From contig CAJLNC010000095.1 of NCBI GenBank assembly GCA_905207905.1, forward strand, positions 1-9,437: a stretch of 9,437 bases of DNA, given 5' to 3'. This stretch comes from an uncultured Lachnospiraceae bacterium. GTDB taxonomy: Bacteria > Bacillota_A > Clostridia > Lachnospirales > Lachnospiraceae. Both the position numbers and the translations under genes were made by a program. The notes below the pieces were generated by a model, which was not told the origin of the DNA, did no database searches, and saw only the letters and a list, made by a program, of their open reading frames with translations. Shown here piece by piece: positions 1-6,401 of this stretch (position 1 is its first letter; every line of letters begins with the position of its first letter).

Positions 1-73
1 TCCTGGTCTGCTCCAAAACGTAAAATTCTACTGCTTTTTCTTCGCCTTCCGGCAAAAACATAATTTTTTCCAT
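1..73 (-). CDS. DUF1292 (YrzB-like) protein, N-terminal fragment
   Basis: The first 24 codons of a minus-strand gene run off the left edge. The start is ATG (71-73) behind an AGAGGA ribosome binding site, 10 bases after the ruvX stop. The peptide begins MEKIMFLPEGEEKAVEFYVL, which resembles the start of the small acidic DUF1292 proteins (B. subtilis YrzB type), including their characteristic EFYVLEQT stretch. The order ireB–ruvX–DUF1292 matches the conserved Firmicutes cluster yrzL–yrrK–yrzB, and this supports the call as much as the sequence does. The function of the family is not established. Only the N-terminus is visible, so total length and C-terminus cannot be judged. Confidence 0.8.
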   Translation of the reverse strand, partial: MEKIMFLPEGEEKAVEFYVLEQTR

Positions 74-83
74 TATTTTTCCT

Positions 84-563
84 CTATGAATTGTCGTCCT
101 CTGAATCCTGCTGCTTCGCGCGAAAAGCAAGGTTGTCCAAATAACCCTGCAGAATATAAACCGCTGCAAGCTGATCCACATACTCTTTTCTGTTCTCTCT
201 GCGCACGCCTGCTTCCATAAGCGTCCGGTGAGCAGAGACTGTGGTTAACCGTTCATCCCACATCACAACTGGCAGGCCTGTCCTTCGCTCCAGCATCTCT
301 TTAAATGCCAGCGATTTCTCAGCCCTGTCCCCAATAGTATTATTCATATTCTTCGGAAACCCCAGAACGATGCTGGTCACGCCGTATTCCCGAATCAGTG
401 TCTCAATCCTTGCCAGTGTCTGACGAAGTTTATTTTCGGACGTTCTCCGCACGATCTCCAGGCCCTGGGCGGTGATGCCAAGTCCGTCGCTCACTGCCAC
501 CCCCACCGTTTTGGAACCAAAGTCCAGGCCCATGATCCTTCCCTTTGTTATCTTTGTTTCCAT
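84..563 (-). CDS. ruvX: RuvX/YqgF-family putative pre-16S rRNA nuclease / Holliday junction resolvase
   Basis: Cytoplasmic RNase H-fold nuclease of the YqgF family, implicated in 16S rRNA 5'-end maturation and called a putative Holliday junction resolvase. The 159-residue protein shows the family motifs: the N-terminal [15 protein letters not shown] strand with catalytic Asp14, LGFPKNMNN (67-75), WDERLTT (102-108) with acidic Asp103/Glu104, and YVDQLAA with Asp130. It is slightly longer than the usual ~140 residues, owing to about ten extra N-terminal residues and a polar acidic tail (149-159). The chosen ATG overlaps the end of ireB by 16 bases and has no good Shine-Dalgarno sequence, so translation is probably coupled to ireB. 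The internal ATG at Met11 (GLDFG context) would give a more typical length, but it too lacks an obvious ribosome site. The family is certain; the exact start is less so. Confidence 0.93.
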   Translation of the reverse strand: METKITKGRIMGLDFGSKTVGVAVSDGLGITAQGLEIVRRTSENKLRQTLARIETLIREYGVTSIVLGFPKNMNNTIGDRAEKSLAFKEMLERRTGLPVVMWDERLTTVSAHRTLMEAGVRRENRKEYVDQLAAVYILQGYLDNLAFRAKQQDSEDDNS

Positions 564-817
564 GACTTATTCTTAATGTACTCTTTCAATAATTCTTCCA
601 CCAATTCGTCCCGCTCCACCTTCATGATCATACTGCGGGCATTCTTGTGACTGGTGATGTAGGTAGGGTCACCAGACATAATATATCCCACCATCTGATT
701 CACAGGGTTATAGCCCTTTTCCGCCATGGCATTGTAAACCACATCCAGAACCATCTTTACTCTGGTTTCCGGATCTGTATTGACTTTGAAGTACTGTGTA
801 TTATTGATATCAGCCAT
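548..817 (-). CDS. ireB: IreB family regulatory phosphoprotein (UPF0297)
   Basis: Small cytoplasmic protein of 89 residues, the usual length of the UPF0297/YrzL family. In Enterococcus faecalis IreB is phosphorylated on N-terminal threonines by the PASTA-domain kinase IreK and acts negatively on cephalosporin resistance (family knowledge). Here Thr7 in the [10 protein letters not shown] start is the obvious candidate phosphosite. The conserved core is seen: [19 protein letters not shown] (24-42), then [19 protein letters not shown] (43-61). The ATG at 815-817 has an AAGGG ribosome site nine bases upstream. It is the first gene of the ireB–ruvX–DUF1292 operon and overlaps ruvX by 16 bases. The matching kinase/phosphatase pair is not in this window. 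Confidence 0.95.
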   Translation of the reverse strand: MADINNTQYFKVNTDPETRVKMVLDVVYNAMAEKGYNPVNQMVGYIMSGDPTYITSHKNARSMIMKVERDELVEELLKEYIKNKSWKQR

Positions 818-887
818 TTTATCACGCCCTTACTTAAACTTTATCACAACTGTCCAGTCAATTCTTTCTGACAATCAATTCAAATCC

Positions 888-916
888 ATTTTAATATAAA
901 TGCTTCAATTAATCAA
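888..916 (-). promoter_or_regulatory. Putative sigma-A promoter for the ireB operon
   Basis: Read on the minus strand: -35 TTGATT (911-916), exactly 17 bases, then -10 TAAAAT (888-893). The -10 matches consensus in five of six positions and the -35 in four. The predicted start near 881 gives a 5' UTR of about 65 bases to the ireB ATG. It lies in the 151-base A/T-rich gap after mtaB. Pattern-based only. Confidence 0.45.
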
Positions 917-945
917 TCCCTTTTCAAAAAACCTTTAAAGGAATG

Positions 946-967
946 CAAAAACGGAATCTTTGCTCCG
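946..967 (-). terminator. Possible intrinsic terminator after mtaB
   Basis: Immediately after the mtaB stop the minus strand can form a short stem CGGA/TCCG (964-967 with 952-955) with an eight-base loop, followed by TTTTT (951-947). The stem is only four pairs, so this is a weak candidate supported mainly by its place. A second T run (minus strand 931-926) follows the palindrome CCTTTAAAGG a few bases on and could contribute. Confidence 0.35.
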
Positions 968-968
968 A

Positions 969-2360
969 TTACTCCACAAACAGGCTCCCATCGCTCTGAC
1001 GCTTCAGCGTCCCCGAAAAAATCTGGTTTTCCTCCCGGTTTTCTGCCGAAACCAACACTTTCACGTATTCCCTGGTATATCCGTTATAATACGCTTCATT
1101 CCCCTTTTGGATTCTCTCCTCCAGCAAAACCTCCGCTTTCCTGCCAAGTAAAGATTCCTCATACGCCTGCTTATTCTTTTCATTCAGTTCCAGCAGCACA
1201 TCGCTTCGCCTTCCCTTTATCTCCTCCGGTATCTGCCCTTCCATCACTGCTGCTTTGGTTCCCTTTCTCTTGGAATATTTGAAAATATGAGTCTCATAAA
1301 ACCGGATCTTTTTCAAAAACTCCAGTGTTTCCAAAAATTCCTCTTCTGTCTCTCCCGGAAAGCCCACGATCACATCTGTAGTCAGGGCCGGATACTCAAA
1401 ATAATTCCGCAGTATTTCACACCGCTTTGCATACTCATCAGCCGTATATCTGCGGTTCATCCGCTTCAGCACCGTATCGCTGCCGCTTTGCAAAGAAAGA
1501 TGAAAATGAGGACACATTTTCGGCAGGCTGCTCAGTGCCCGGGCAAACTCCTCTGTGACAATCCCAGGTTCTAAAGACCCCAGTCGAATCCGCTCAATTC
1601 CGGGCAATCTGTGAACCGCCTGGATCAGTTCCAAAAGACTGGAACCCAAATCCTTCCCATAAGAGCTTAAGTGGATGCCTGTGAGCACCACTTCCTTCAC
1701 CCCCGTATCTGCAAGGGTCTTCAGCTCCTTCAGCACTTCCTCCATCTCCCGGCTTCTGGCCCGGCCCCTGGCATAGGGGATAATACAGTAACTGCAGAAC
1801 TGATTGCAACCGTCCTGCACCTTAATATAAGCCCTGGTGTGCTCCTGCGTCTTGGAGAGGAAAAGCTGCTCATACTCCCCGGTATGATTAATGTCAATCA
1901 CCCGCTCACTCCTCTGCCGGCAGTCGGAATTTTCCTTCTGTCCGACCGCTTCTTCCAGACAGGCCGCTTCTTTCTCACTGTCCCGGCTCTCCCTGCGGCG
2001 CTGCTGTTCAAACTCTTCCAGTGCTTCCAAAAGATCCTTCTTTTTATTATTGCCAAGAATGATGTCTGCCTCCACCGCCAGCCCGGTCCGCTCCTTTGCA
2101 GTCTGGACATAACACCCTGCCGCTACCACCACTGCCTGGGGATTCAGTTTCTTGGCTTTATGAAGCATCTGCCTGGATTTCCGGTCTGCTATATTAGTAA
2201 CCGAACAGGTATTGATCACATACACATCTGCTCCTGGAGCAAAAGGGACGATCTCATATCCCGCCTGCTCCAGTTTCTGTTCCATGGCCTCTGTCTCATA
2301 GGCATTTACCTTGCAGCCCAGATTGTGAAGAGCTGCCTTTTTTCCGTTTCTGTATTCCAT
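969..2360 (-). CDS. mtaB: tRNA (t6A37-C2) methylthiotransferase MtaB
   Basis: Radical-SAM enzyme that adds a methylthio group to N6-threonylcarbamoyladenosine at position 37 of ANN-decoding tRNAs, giving ms2t6A. It has 463 residues, of which about 430-440 are typical. Domain order: the N-terminal UPF0004 domain with cluster cysteines Cys16 (NLGCKVN), Cys52 (NTCSVT) and Cys83 (AGCYVQ); the radical-SAM core with CxxxCxxC at Cys185, Cys189 and Cys192 (GCNQFCSYCIIPYARG); and a C-terminal TRAM domain from about residue 395. HNLGCKVNAYETE and the MtaB-type linker favour MtaB over MiaB (ms2i6A) or RimO (ribosomal protein S12). An unusually long, charged, low-complexity linker (about 117-153) joins the first two domains. 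The start is supported by AAAGGAGAT eleven bases upstream. It appears monocistronic, divergent from the HPr-like gene. Confidence 0.95.
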   Translation of the reverse strand: MEYRNGKKAALHNLGCKVNAYETEAMEQKLEQAGYEIVPFAPGADVYVINTCSVTNIADRKSRQMLHKAKKLNPQAVVVAAGCYVQTAKERTGLAVEADIILGNNKKKDLLEALEEFEQQRRRESRDSEKEAACLEEAVGQKENSDCRQRSERVIDINHTGEYEQLFLSKTQEHTRAYIKVQDGCNQFCSYCIIPYARGRARSREMEEVLKELKTLADTGVKEVVLTGIHLSSYGKDLGSSLLELIQAVHRLPGIERIRLGSLEPGIVTEEFARALSSLPKMCPHFHLSLQSGSDTVLKRMNRRYTADEYAKRCEILRNYFEYPALTTDVIVGFPGETEEEFLETLEFLKKIRFYETHIFKYSKRKGTKAAVMEGQIPEEIKGRRSDVLLELNEKNKQAYEESLLGRKAEVLLEERIQKGNEAYYNGYTREYVKVLVSAENREENQIFSGTLKRQSDGSLFVE

Positions 2361-2443
2361 AAAGGTATTATCTCCTTTCTGTCAGATTCTGTGTCTGCTT
2401 GTTTCCATCTGGTTTTCTCTGTTCCTTCGATCTGTTTTACTCA

Positions 2444-2483
2444 CTGCAAGACGGCTGGCAGGATAAGGCCTGCCGTCTTGCAG
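2444..2483. repeat. Perfect 12-bp inverted repeat (hairpin) in the mtaB / HPr-like divergent region
   Basis: CTGCAAGACGGC (2444-2455) is matched exactly by its reverse complement at 2472-2483, with a 16-base spacer. The spacer also holds GGCAGG/CCTGCC (2457-2462 with 2469-2474), so a second fold with a four-base bulge and longer continuous pairing is possible. No T run follows on either strand, so it is not a standard terminator. It lies about 40 bases upstream of the plus-strand promoter and about 85 bases upstream of the mtaB start. It could be part of the mtaB 5' UTR, a protein-binding palindrome or a short dispersed repeat. The rest of 2361-2591 shows no gene and no convincing mtaB promoter. 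Confidence 0.7.
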
Positions 2484-2520
2484 CCGACCTTTCCGCCTCC
2501 GAACTTCTCCAGTTTCCGTC

Positions 2521-2549
2521 TTGACTTTTACTGGCAGAAACGCTAAGAT
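2521..2549 (+). promoter_or_regulatory. Putative sigma-A promoter for the HPr-like gene
   Basis: -35 TTGACT (2521-2526, five of six matches), a 17-base spacer, then -10 TAAGAT (2544-2549, four of six). The start is predicted near 2556, leaving a leader of about 36 bases that contains the GGAGG ribosome site (2578-2582). Spacing and position fit well; the -10 is imperfect. Confidence 0.5.
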
Positions 2550-2591
2550 ATCCATATAACATCTTATTGATTTTTATGGAGGAAAAGCAGA

Positions 2592-2825
2592 ATGAAAACA
2601 GTTCAGATTTCATTAAATTCCATTGACAAAGTAAAATCTTTTGTCAATGATATTACAAAATTTAACTACGATTTCGATTTAGTATCCGGAAGATATGTGA
2701 TTGATGCAAAATCCATCATGGGTATCTTCAGCTTGGATTTATCCAAACCTATTGATTTAAGCATCCACGCTGAAGATGATATTGATGAAATCCTGGATAC
2801 TCTGAAGCCTTACATTATTGAATAA
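2592..2825 (+). CDS. HPr-like protein lacking the phospho-histidine
   Basis: A 77-residue protein with the length and layout of the PTS phosphocarrier HPr: an N-terminal strand, a helix, then DAKSIMGIFSLDLSKPIDLSI (38-58) and a C-terminal helix. KSIMGIFSL matches the HPr segment KSIMGVMSL, so Ser41 corresponds to Ser46, the site phosphorylated by HPr kinase in Firmicutes. The region that should read IHARPA reads IDKVKS (11-16), with Asp12 where the catalytic His15 belongs, so it cannot take phosphate from enzyme I in the usual way. This recalls Crh of Bacillus, which has Gln there and acts in carbon catabolite regulation with CcpA. A regulatory role is therefore inferred, not shown. The ATG has a strong GGAGG nine bases upstream. 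It stands alone, with no PTS genes nearby. Assignment to the HPr fold is good; the function is open. Confidence 0.85.
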   Translation: MKTVQISLNSIDKVKSFVNDITKFNYDFDLVSGRYVIDAKSIMGIFSLDLSKPIDLSIHAEDDIDEILDTLKPYIIE

Positions 2826-2875
2826 TCATCTTTGCTTTTAGATCTTTCTTTACTTTTGATAAAAAGCAGCCTGCT

Positions 2876-2904
2876 GATCATACGCACTGCATGATCTGAT
2901 TTTT
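2876..2904 (+). terminator. Possible weak terminator after the HPr-like gene
   Basis: GATCAT (2876-2881) and ATGATC (2891-2896) form a six-pair stem with a nine-base loop, followed by TG and then ATTTTT (2899-2904). It lies about 50 bases after the stop codon. The stem is A/T-rich and the T run short, so the much larger hairpin at 2979-3107 is the better candidate for complete termination. Between the two, 2905-2978 shows nothing recognisable. Confidence 0.3.
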
Positions 2905-2978
2905 ACAGGCGCTACCGCTGCATACGAAGTCCTGGAGATTTTCAGGTGTTTTACACAAAACTACTGAAAACCATCTGC

Positions 2979-3107
2979 AAGGGGATGCTGTAAAATACGA
3001 ATTTCGGTGGGGTTTCGGTGTGATTTTTTCTGGAAAAATGTTGTTTTTCGGAGAAAAATCACCCGAAAGGGTACCGCCGAGGGTATTTTGCAGCATCCCC
3101 TTTTTTT
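2979..3107. repeat. 124-base imperfect palindromic element ending in a T run
   Basis: The outer arms 2979-2998 (AAGGGGATGC...) and 3083-3102 pair over 20 bases with a single T·G wobble. Inside, CGGTGG (3005-3010) pairs with CCGCCG (3074-3079) with one wobble; 3013-3028 pairs with 3054-3068 over 15 pairs with one bulged T; and GAAAAA/TTTTTC (3033-3038 with 3044-3049) closes a five-base loop. Nearly the whole element thus folds into one long hairpin on either strand. An alternative local hairpin, ACCCGAAAGGGT (3061-3072), has a GNRA-type loop. On the plus strand the stem runs into seven T residues (3101-3107), so it can act as a terminator for the HPr-like gene. Size and terminal inverted repeats also fit a miniature palindromic repeat or MITE. 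I see no clear target-site duplication. Short reading frames across it show no protein signature. Confidence 0.8.
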
Positions 3108-3156
3108 GCTATGAGAAAGTTCTATCCACTGTATCCTAAAATCAGGACACGCCTTT

Positions 3157-4335
3157 TTACCGGATCTCCAGAACTTCCGTAGTCTCAATAGCTGTTTTTA
3201 CCAGTTCGTCAATTTTTTCTTCCAACTTCTGCTCGGAACGGCAGATAGCCTTTAAATTGGGCTTTGTCACCGGATGCTTGGCCACAAAGATGGTACAGCA
3301 GTCCTCAAAGGGCAGGATAGAAGTCTCATAAGTGTCGATCTTCTCTGCAATGTTCACAATATCCTGCTTATCAAAGCCGATCAGGGGCCGGAACACCGGC
3401 AGAGTACACACCGCATTCGTAGCCGCCAGGCTCTGCATGGTCTGAGACGCTACCTGGCCGATGCTCTCTCCCGTCACCAGCGCCAGATCCTTGTTCTCCT
3501 TAGCAAAGTGTTCTGCAATCTTCATCATATAGCGGCGCATAATAATGGTCAGCTCATCGTGAGGGCATTGATCATAAATATACAGCTGAATGTCCGTAAA
3601 ATTTACCACATGAAGCCTGATGGGGCCGGAGTATCTGGCCACCAGCTTTGCCAGATCCACTACCTTTTGCTTTGCCCGCTCACTGGTATAGGGCGGCGCA
3701 TGGAAATAGGTGGCGTCGATCTGAACGCCCCGCTTGGCAATCATATAGCCTGCCACCGGACTGTCGATACCGCCGGATAACAGCAGCATGGCTTTCCCGT
3801 TGGTTCCCACCGGCATTCCTCCCGGGCCGGGAATGATTCTGGAATAAATGTAAATCTTCTCCCGGATCTCCACATGGAGCATCAGCTCCGGCTTGTGCAC
3901 ATCCACCGATATTCCTGGAAACGCATCCAGAATTCTGCCGCCAAGATATGCGTTCACCTCCATGGAATCCACCGGATAGCTTTTTCTGGCCCTTCTGGTG
4001 TCCACCTTAAAGGTCTGGCTCTTCATCTCATACACTCTGGACAGGAACTCGATCACATCGTTTCCCAGTTCCTCCAGGCCCCTGTCTTCCACTTTCATCA
4101 CCGGGCAGATCCCCACAATGCCGAATACTCTCTGCAAAGCCTCCACCGTTTCCTCAAAATCATAGAAGCCTTCTACGTCAACATAGATTCTGCCCTGCTG
4201 CCGCTGCACGGTAAAATCCCCTTCCACCTGCTCCAGGGCATGGCGAATCTGATTCACCAAAGCAGCCTCAAACAAATGGCGATTCTTTCCCTTGATGCCA
4301 ATTTCCCCGTACTTGATCAAAAATGTTTTAAACAT
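3157..4335 (-). CDS. thiI: tRNA 4-thiouridine synthase ThiI (short form, no rhodanese domain)
   Basis: ATP-dependent sulfurtransferase that adenylates U8 of tRNA and inserts sulfur to make 4-thiouridine; some homologues also feed thiamine synthesis. The 392-residue protein begins MFKTFLIKYGEIGIKGKNR, the typical N-terminus. It has the ferredoxin-like N-terminal and THUMP region (to about 165), then the PP-loop ATP pyrophosphatase motif SGGIDS (187-192). EDCCTIF places Cys346/Cys347 where the catalytic cysteine of E. coli ThiI (Cys344) is expected. It stops where the short Gram-positive forms do, without the C-terminal rhodanese domain of the E. coli enzyme. Sulfur is then presumably handed over directly by the cysteine desulfurase encoded just upstream, as for B. 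subtilis NifZ–ThiI. The start was set at 4335 because AGGAGG lies just before it and homology begins there; a frame-extended start at 4401 would lie inside the desulfurase gene. Confidence 0.96.
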   Translation of the reverse strand: MFKTFLIKYGEIGIKGKNRHLFEAALVNQIRHALEQVEGDFTVQRQQGRIYVDVEGFYDFEETVEALQRVFGIVGICPVMKVEDRGLEELGNDVIEFLSRVYEMKSQTFKVDTRRARKSYPVDSMEVNAYLGGRILDAFPGISVDVHKPELMLHVEIREKIYIYSRIIPGPGGMPVGTNGKAMLLLSGGIDSPVAGYMIAKRGVQIDATYFHAPPYTSERAKQKVVDLAKLVARYSGPIRLHVVNFTDIQLYIYDQCPHDELTIIMRRYMMKIAEHFAKENKDLALVTGESIGQVASQTMQSLAATNAVCTLPVFRPLIGFDKQDIVNIAEKIDTYETSILPFEDCCTIFVAKHPVTKPNLKAICRSEQKLEEKIDELVKTAIETTEVLEIR

Positions 4336-4346
4336 GTCTCCTCCTA
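4336..4346 (-). promoter_or_regulatory. thiI ribosome binding site overlapping the desulfurase stop codon
   Basis: Minus-strand TAGGAGGAGAC sits directly before the thiI ATG, and its first three bases are the TAG stop of the upstream desulfurase gene. The stop codon and Shine-Dalgarno sequence overlap, and only eight bases separate the two genes. This decides the thiI start and suggests translational coupling, which would keep the two partner proteins in proportion. Confidence 0.8.
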
Positions 4347-5501
4347 ATGTCTGGTATAGCGGCGCAGCATGGGCAGCAGCTCTCCCAGTGTTGTTAAACA
4401 ATAATCCAGTTCTTCCTCCGTGGTCTGCTCACAGAAACTAAACCTCAGAGTAGTCTCCAGCAATGCCGGCTCCAAGTGTATCTCTTTCAGCACCGGACTC
4501 ACCGGCAGCTTTTTGTTGGAGGAACAGGCAGAGCCGGAAGATACATAAATGCCCCGCTCTTCCAGCGCGTGAAGCAGCACTTCGCTGCGGACTCCCCGGA
4601 AACTGACGCTAACAATGTGAGGCGCTCCCGCCTCTCCCGGCTCACTGTTGATCCGGATATCCGGCAGGGATGACAGCCCCTCCATAAAATGCTGTTTCAG
4701 TCGAAGAAGGTGATCCCTCTTTTTTTCAAAATCTGTATAAGCCTCTTTGGCAGCCGCGGAAAGCCCGGCGATCCCAGGAACATTGTCTGTGCCGGAGCGC
4801 ATCCCCTTCTGCTGTCCGCCGCCTAAAACGAAAGGTCTGATCTTTGTTTTTTCCTTTACATACAAAAATCCCACGCCCTTGGGTCCATGAATCTTGTGAC
4901 CGCTGACGGAAAGAAGATCAATGCCCAGCCTCTTGGGACAGATTCGGTACTTCCCATAGGCCTGAATGGCATCCACATGAAATAGAATCTCCCGGCGATA
5001 ATTTTTTATGATCCTGCCAATTTCTTCAATAGGCTCCACTGCCCCCATCTCGTTGTTCACATACATAATGGACACCAGGATGGTATCCGGTCTTAAGGCC
5101 TGCCGAAGCTCCTCCGGATCAATGTGCCCCTTCTCATCCACCTTCAGGTAGGTTACCTCAAAGCCCAGCTCCTGAAGATACATCATGGGCTGAATCACTG
5201 CTGCGTGTTCAATGGCCGTGGTAATCACATGCTTTCCTGACCGTCTGTTGGCCAGCGCACCTCCCAGAATGGCCCAGTTATTGGACTCCGTTCCCCCGGA
5301 AGTAAAAAAAATCTCCTTTTCACTGGCTTTCAGAGTGGCTGCAATCGTCTCTCTGGCCTCTTTTAAATACCACTCTGCTTCCACGCCTTTCTGATGTCTG
5401 GAAGAAGGATTTCCGTAATCCTCCATCATAGTCCTGACCACCGCATCCCGAACGCTCTCCAGGCACCGGGTGGTGGCTGAGTTATCTAAATACGCTTCCA
5501 T
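4344..5501 (-). CDS. Cysteine desulfurase, NifS/IscS family, partner of ThiI
   Basis: PLP enzyme that takes sulfur from L-cysteine, leaving alanine and an enzyme persulfide. The 385-residue protein carries the class V aminotransferase features: YLDNSATT at the start, TSGGTESNN (67-75), His99 in IEHAAV, VDAIQAYGK (176-184) with Asp177 and Gln180, the PLP lysine Lys203 in SGHKIHGPKG, RSGTDN (235-240), and persulfide-forming Cys326 in SSGSACSS. Lying eight bases before thiI, it most likely serves tRNA thiolation, like B. subtilis NifZ, rather than general Fe–S assembly; no scaffold gene such as iscU is nearby. GAGGA lies seven bases before the ATG. The 73-base gap after rsmE holds a seven-pair hairpin (5521-5527 with 5534-5540), too weak and T-poor to be a clear terminator, so read-through from prmA–rsmE is likely. 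Confidence 0.95.
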   Translation of the reverse strand: MEAYLDNSATTRCLESVRDAVVRTMMEDYGNPSSRHQKGVEAEWYLKEARETIAATLKASEKEIFFTSGGTESNNWAILGGALANRRSGKHVITTAIEHAAVIQPMMYLQELGFEVTYLKVDEKGHIDPEELRQALRPDTILVSIMYVNNEMGAVEPIEEIGRIIKNYRREILFHVDAIQAYGKYRICPKRLGIDLLSVSGHKIHGPKGVGFLYVKEKTKIRPFVLGGGQQKGMRSGTDNVPGIAGLSAAAKEAYTDFEKKRDHLLRLKQHFMEGLSSLPDIRINSEPGEAGAPHIVSVSFRGVRSEVLLHALEERGIYVSSGSACSSNKKLPVSPVLKEIHLEPALLETTLRFSFCEQTTEEELDYCLTTLGELLPMLRRYTRH

Positions 5502-5574
5502 ACTTTTTCCTCAATCTGATCTGATATTAAAACATATCAGACGCAATTACTGCTGCCTTTCTATCCTTGCCATT

Positions 5575-6339
5575 CTATTCCTGCGCGTTTCTGCATCCTC
5601 TGTTTTCCATCTGAAACATCAGCACAGAAAGAACGCTCATCCCCGCAGTCTCTGTCCGCAGGATTCGTCTTCCCAGGGTGATCGCCTTCGCCCCCTGTTC
5701 TAAGGCCTGCTGAACCTCCTCCGGCTCAAAGCCCCCCTCCGGGCCTATAAAAATACCGACCGACTGCCCGGGCTCTATCCCGCCAAAAATTTCCCTGGTG
5801 CGCTCCATATCCTCCGCCCGTTCATAGGGAATCAGCTTTACATTCAGCCCGCTTGCATATTCCAGGGCCTGGTGGAAGGTCATCACTGGTGTAACTTTTG
5901 GTATCAGCAGCCGCTTGGACTGCTTGGCAGCGCTCTCGGATATGGCTGCCCAGCGCTTCTGCTTGGCAGCCTCCTTCCTCTGATCCAGTTTCACAACGGA
6001 TCGTTTCGTAGCTACCGGGATGATCTCATAGGCTCCCAGCTCCACCGCCTTTTGGATGATCAGCTCCAGCTTGTCGCTCTTTGGAAGCCCCTGAAACAGA
6101 TAGATCTTAGAGGGCAGCTCCACGCCGCTCTCCTCTGTCCACAGAATCCTTGTCCTGACAGCGGCCTCCTCCAAAGCGGCGATCTCACAGCGGTATTCCT
6201 TATTGTCCAGCCCTGTGCAAAGGCGCACCTGCTCTCCCGGCCGCATCCGCAGCACGTTCCGGATATGATTCACATCCGGGCCTTCTATAAAAATCTCCTG
6301 TTCCCCGATCTGCTCCGGTTTTACAAAGAAATGATACAT
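5575..6339 (-). CDS. rsmE: 16S rRNA (uracil1498-N3)-methyltransferase RsmE
   Basis: SPOUT-class methyltransferase that makes m3U1498 in the decoding region of 16S rRNA, using S-adenosylmethionine. Its 254 residues fit the family (about 240-260). An N-terminal PUA-like RNA-binding part (about 1-70, with the HIRNVLRMRPGE segment) precedes the knotted SPOUT domain. The domain includes QGLPKSDKLELIIQKAVELG (83-102), the cofactor loop IGPEGGF (198-204) and the C-terminal knot motif LGRRILRTETA (222-232). The start has AAGGAG five bases upstream. It lies 62 bases after prmA on the same strand; adjacent prmA–rsmE genes are common in Firmicutes, often near dnaJ or mtaB. The last ten residues (ENRGCRNAQE) form a short polar tail. 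Confidence 0.96.
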   Translation of the reverse strand: MYHFFVKPEQIGEQEIFIEGPDVNHIRNVLRMRPGEQVRLCTGLDNKEYRCEIAALEEAAVRTRILWTEESGVELPSKIYLFQGLPKSDKLELIIQKAVELGAYEIIPVATKRSVVKLDQRKEAAKQKRWAAISESAAKQSKRLLIPKVTPVMTFHQALEYASGLNVKLIPYERAEDMERTREIFGGIEPGQSVGIFIGPEGGFEPEEVQQALEQGAKAITLGRRILRTETAGMSVLSVLMFQMENRGCRNAQE

Positions 6340-6401
6340 ATCTGCTCCTTATCTCAGCATCCGTATATATGTGTTTTCCAAAATCAACCCCGTATCTTCT
6401 G

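Noticed and set aside
833..861. Promoter-like TTGACT – 17 bases – TTTAAG on the minus strand before ireB
   Set aside because: Transcription would begin at about 826, inside or after the ireB ribosome site (827-831), leaving no usable leader. The promoter at 888-916 fits better.
1671..2546. Long plus-strand open frame (291 codons) opposite mtaB
   Set aside because: It lies antisense to a fully convincing mtaB, has Cys/Leu/His-rich composition without motifs and no ribosome site, and is a shadow of mtaB codon use.
3131..3156. Hairpin-like GTATCCT/AGGACAC just after thiI
   Set aside because: The seven-pair stem (with a wobble) has no T run on the thiI strand. On the plus strand a short T run follows after GCC, but the larger palindrome just upstream already supplies a stronger stop signal.
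2878..3188. Two overlapping minus-strand frames of 72 and 75 codons across the 124-base palindrome
   Set aside because: They translate the palindromic repeat in different frames and share no protein signature. Such frames are a usual by-product of repeats and are probably not expressed.
4336..4401. Upstream extension of thiI by 22 codons
   Set aside because: The extra residues match nothing in ThiI and lie inside the desulfurase gene. The AGGAGG site and the family N-terminus both point to the ATG at 4335.
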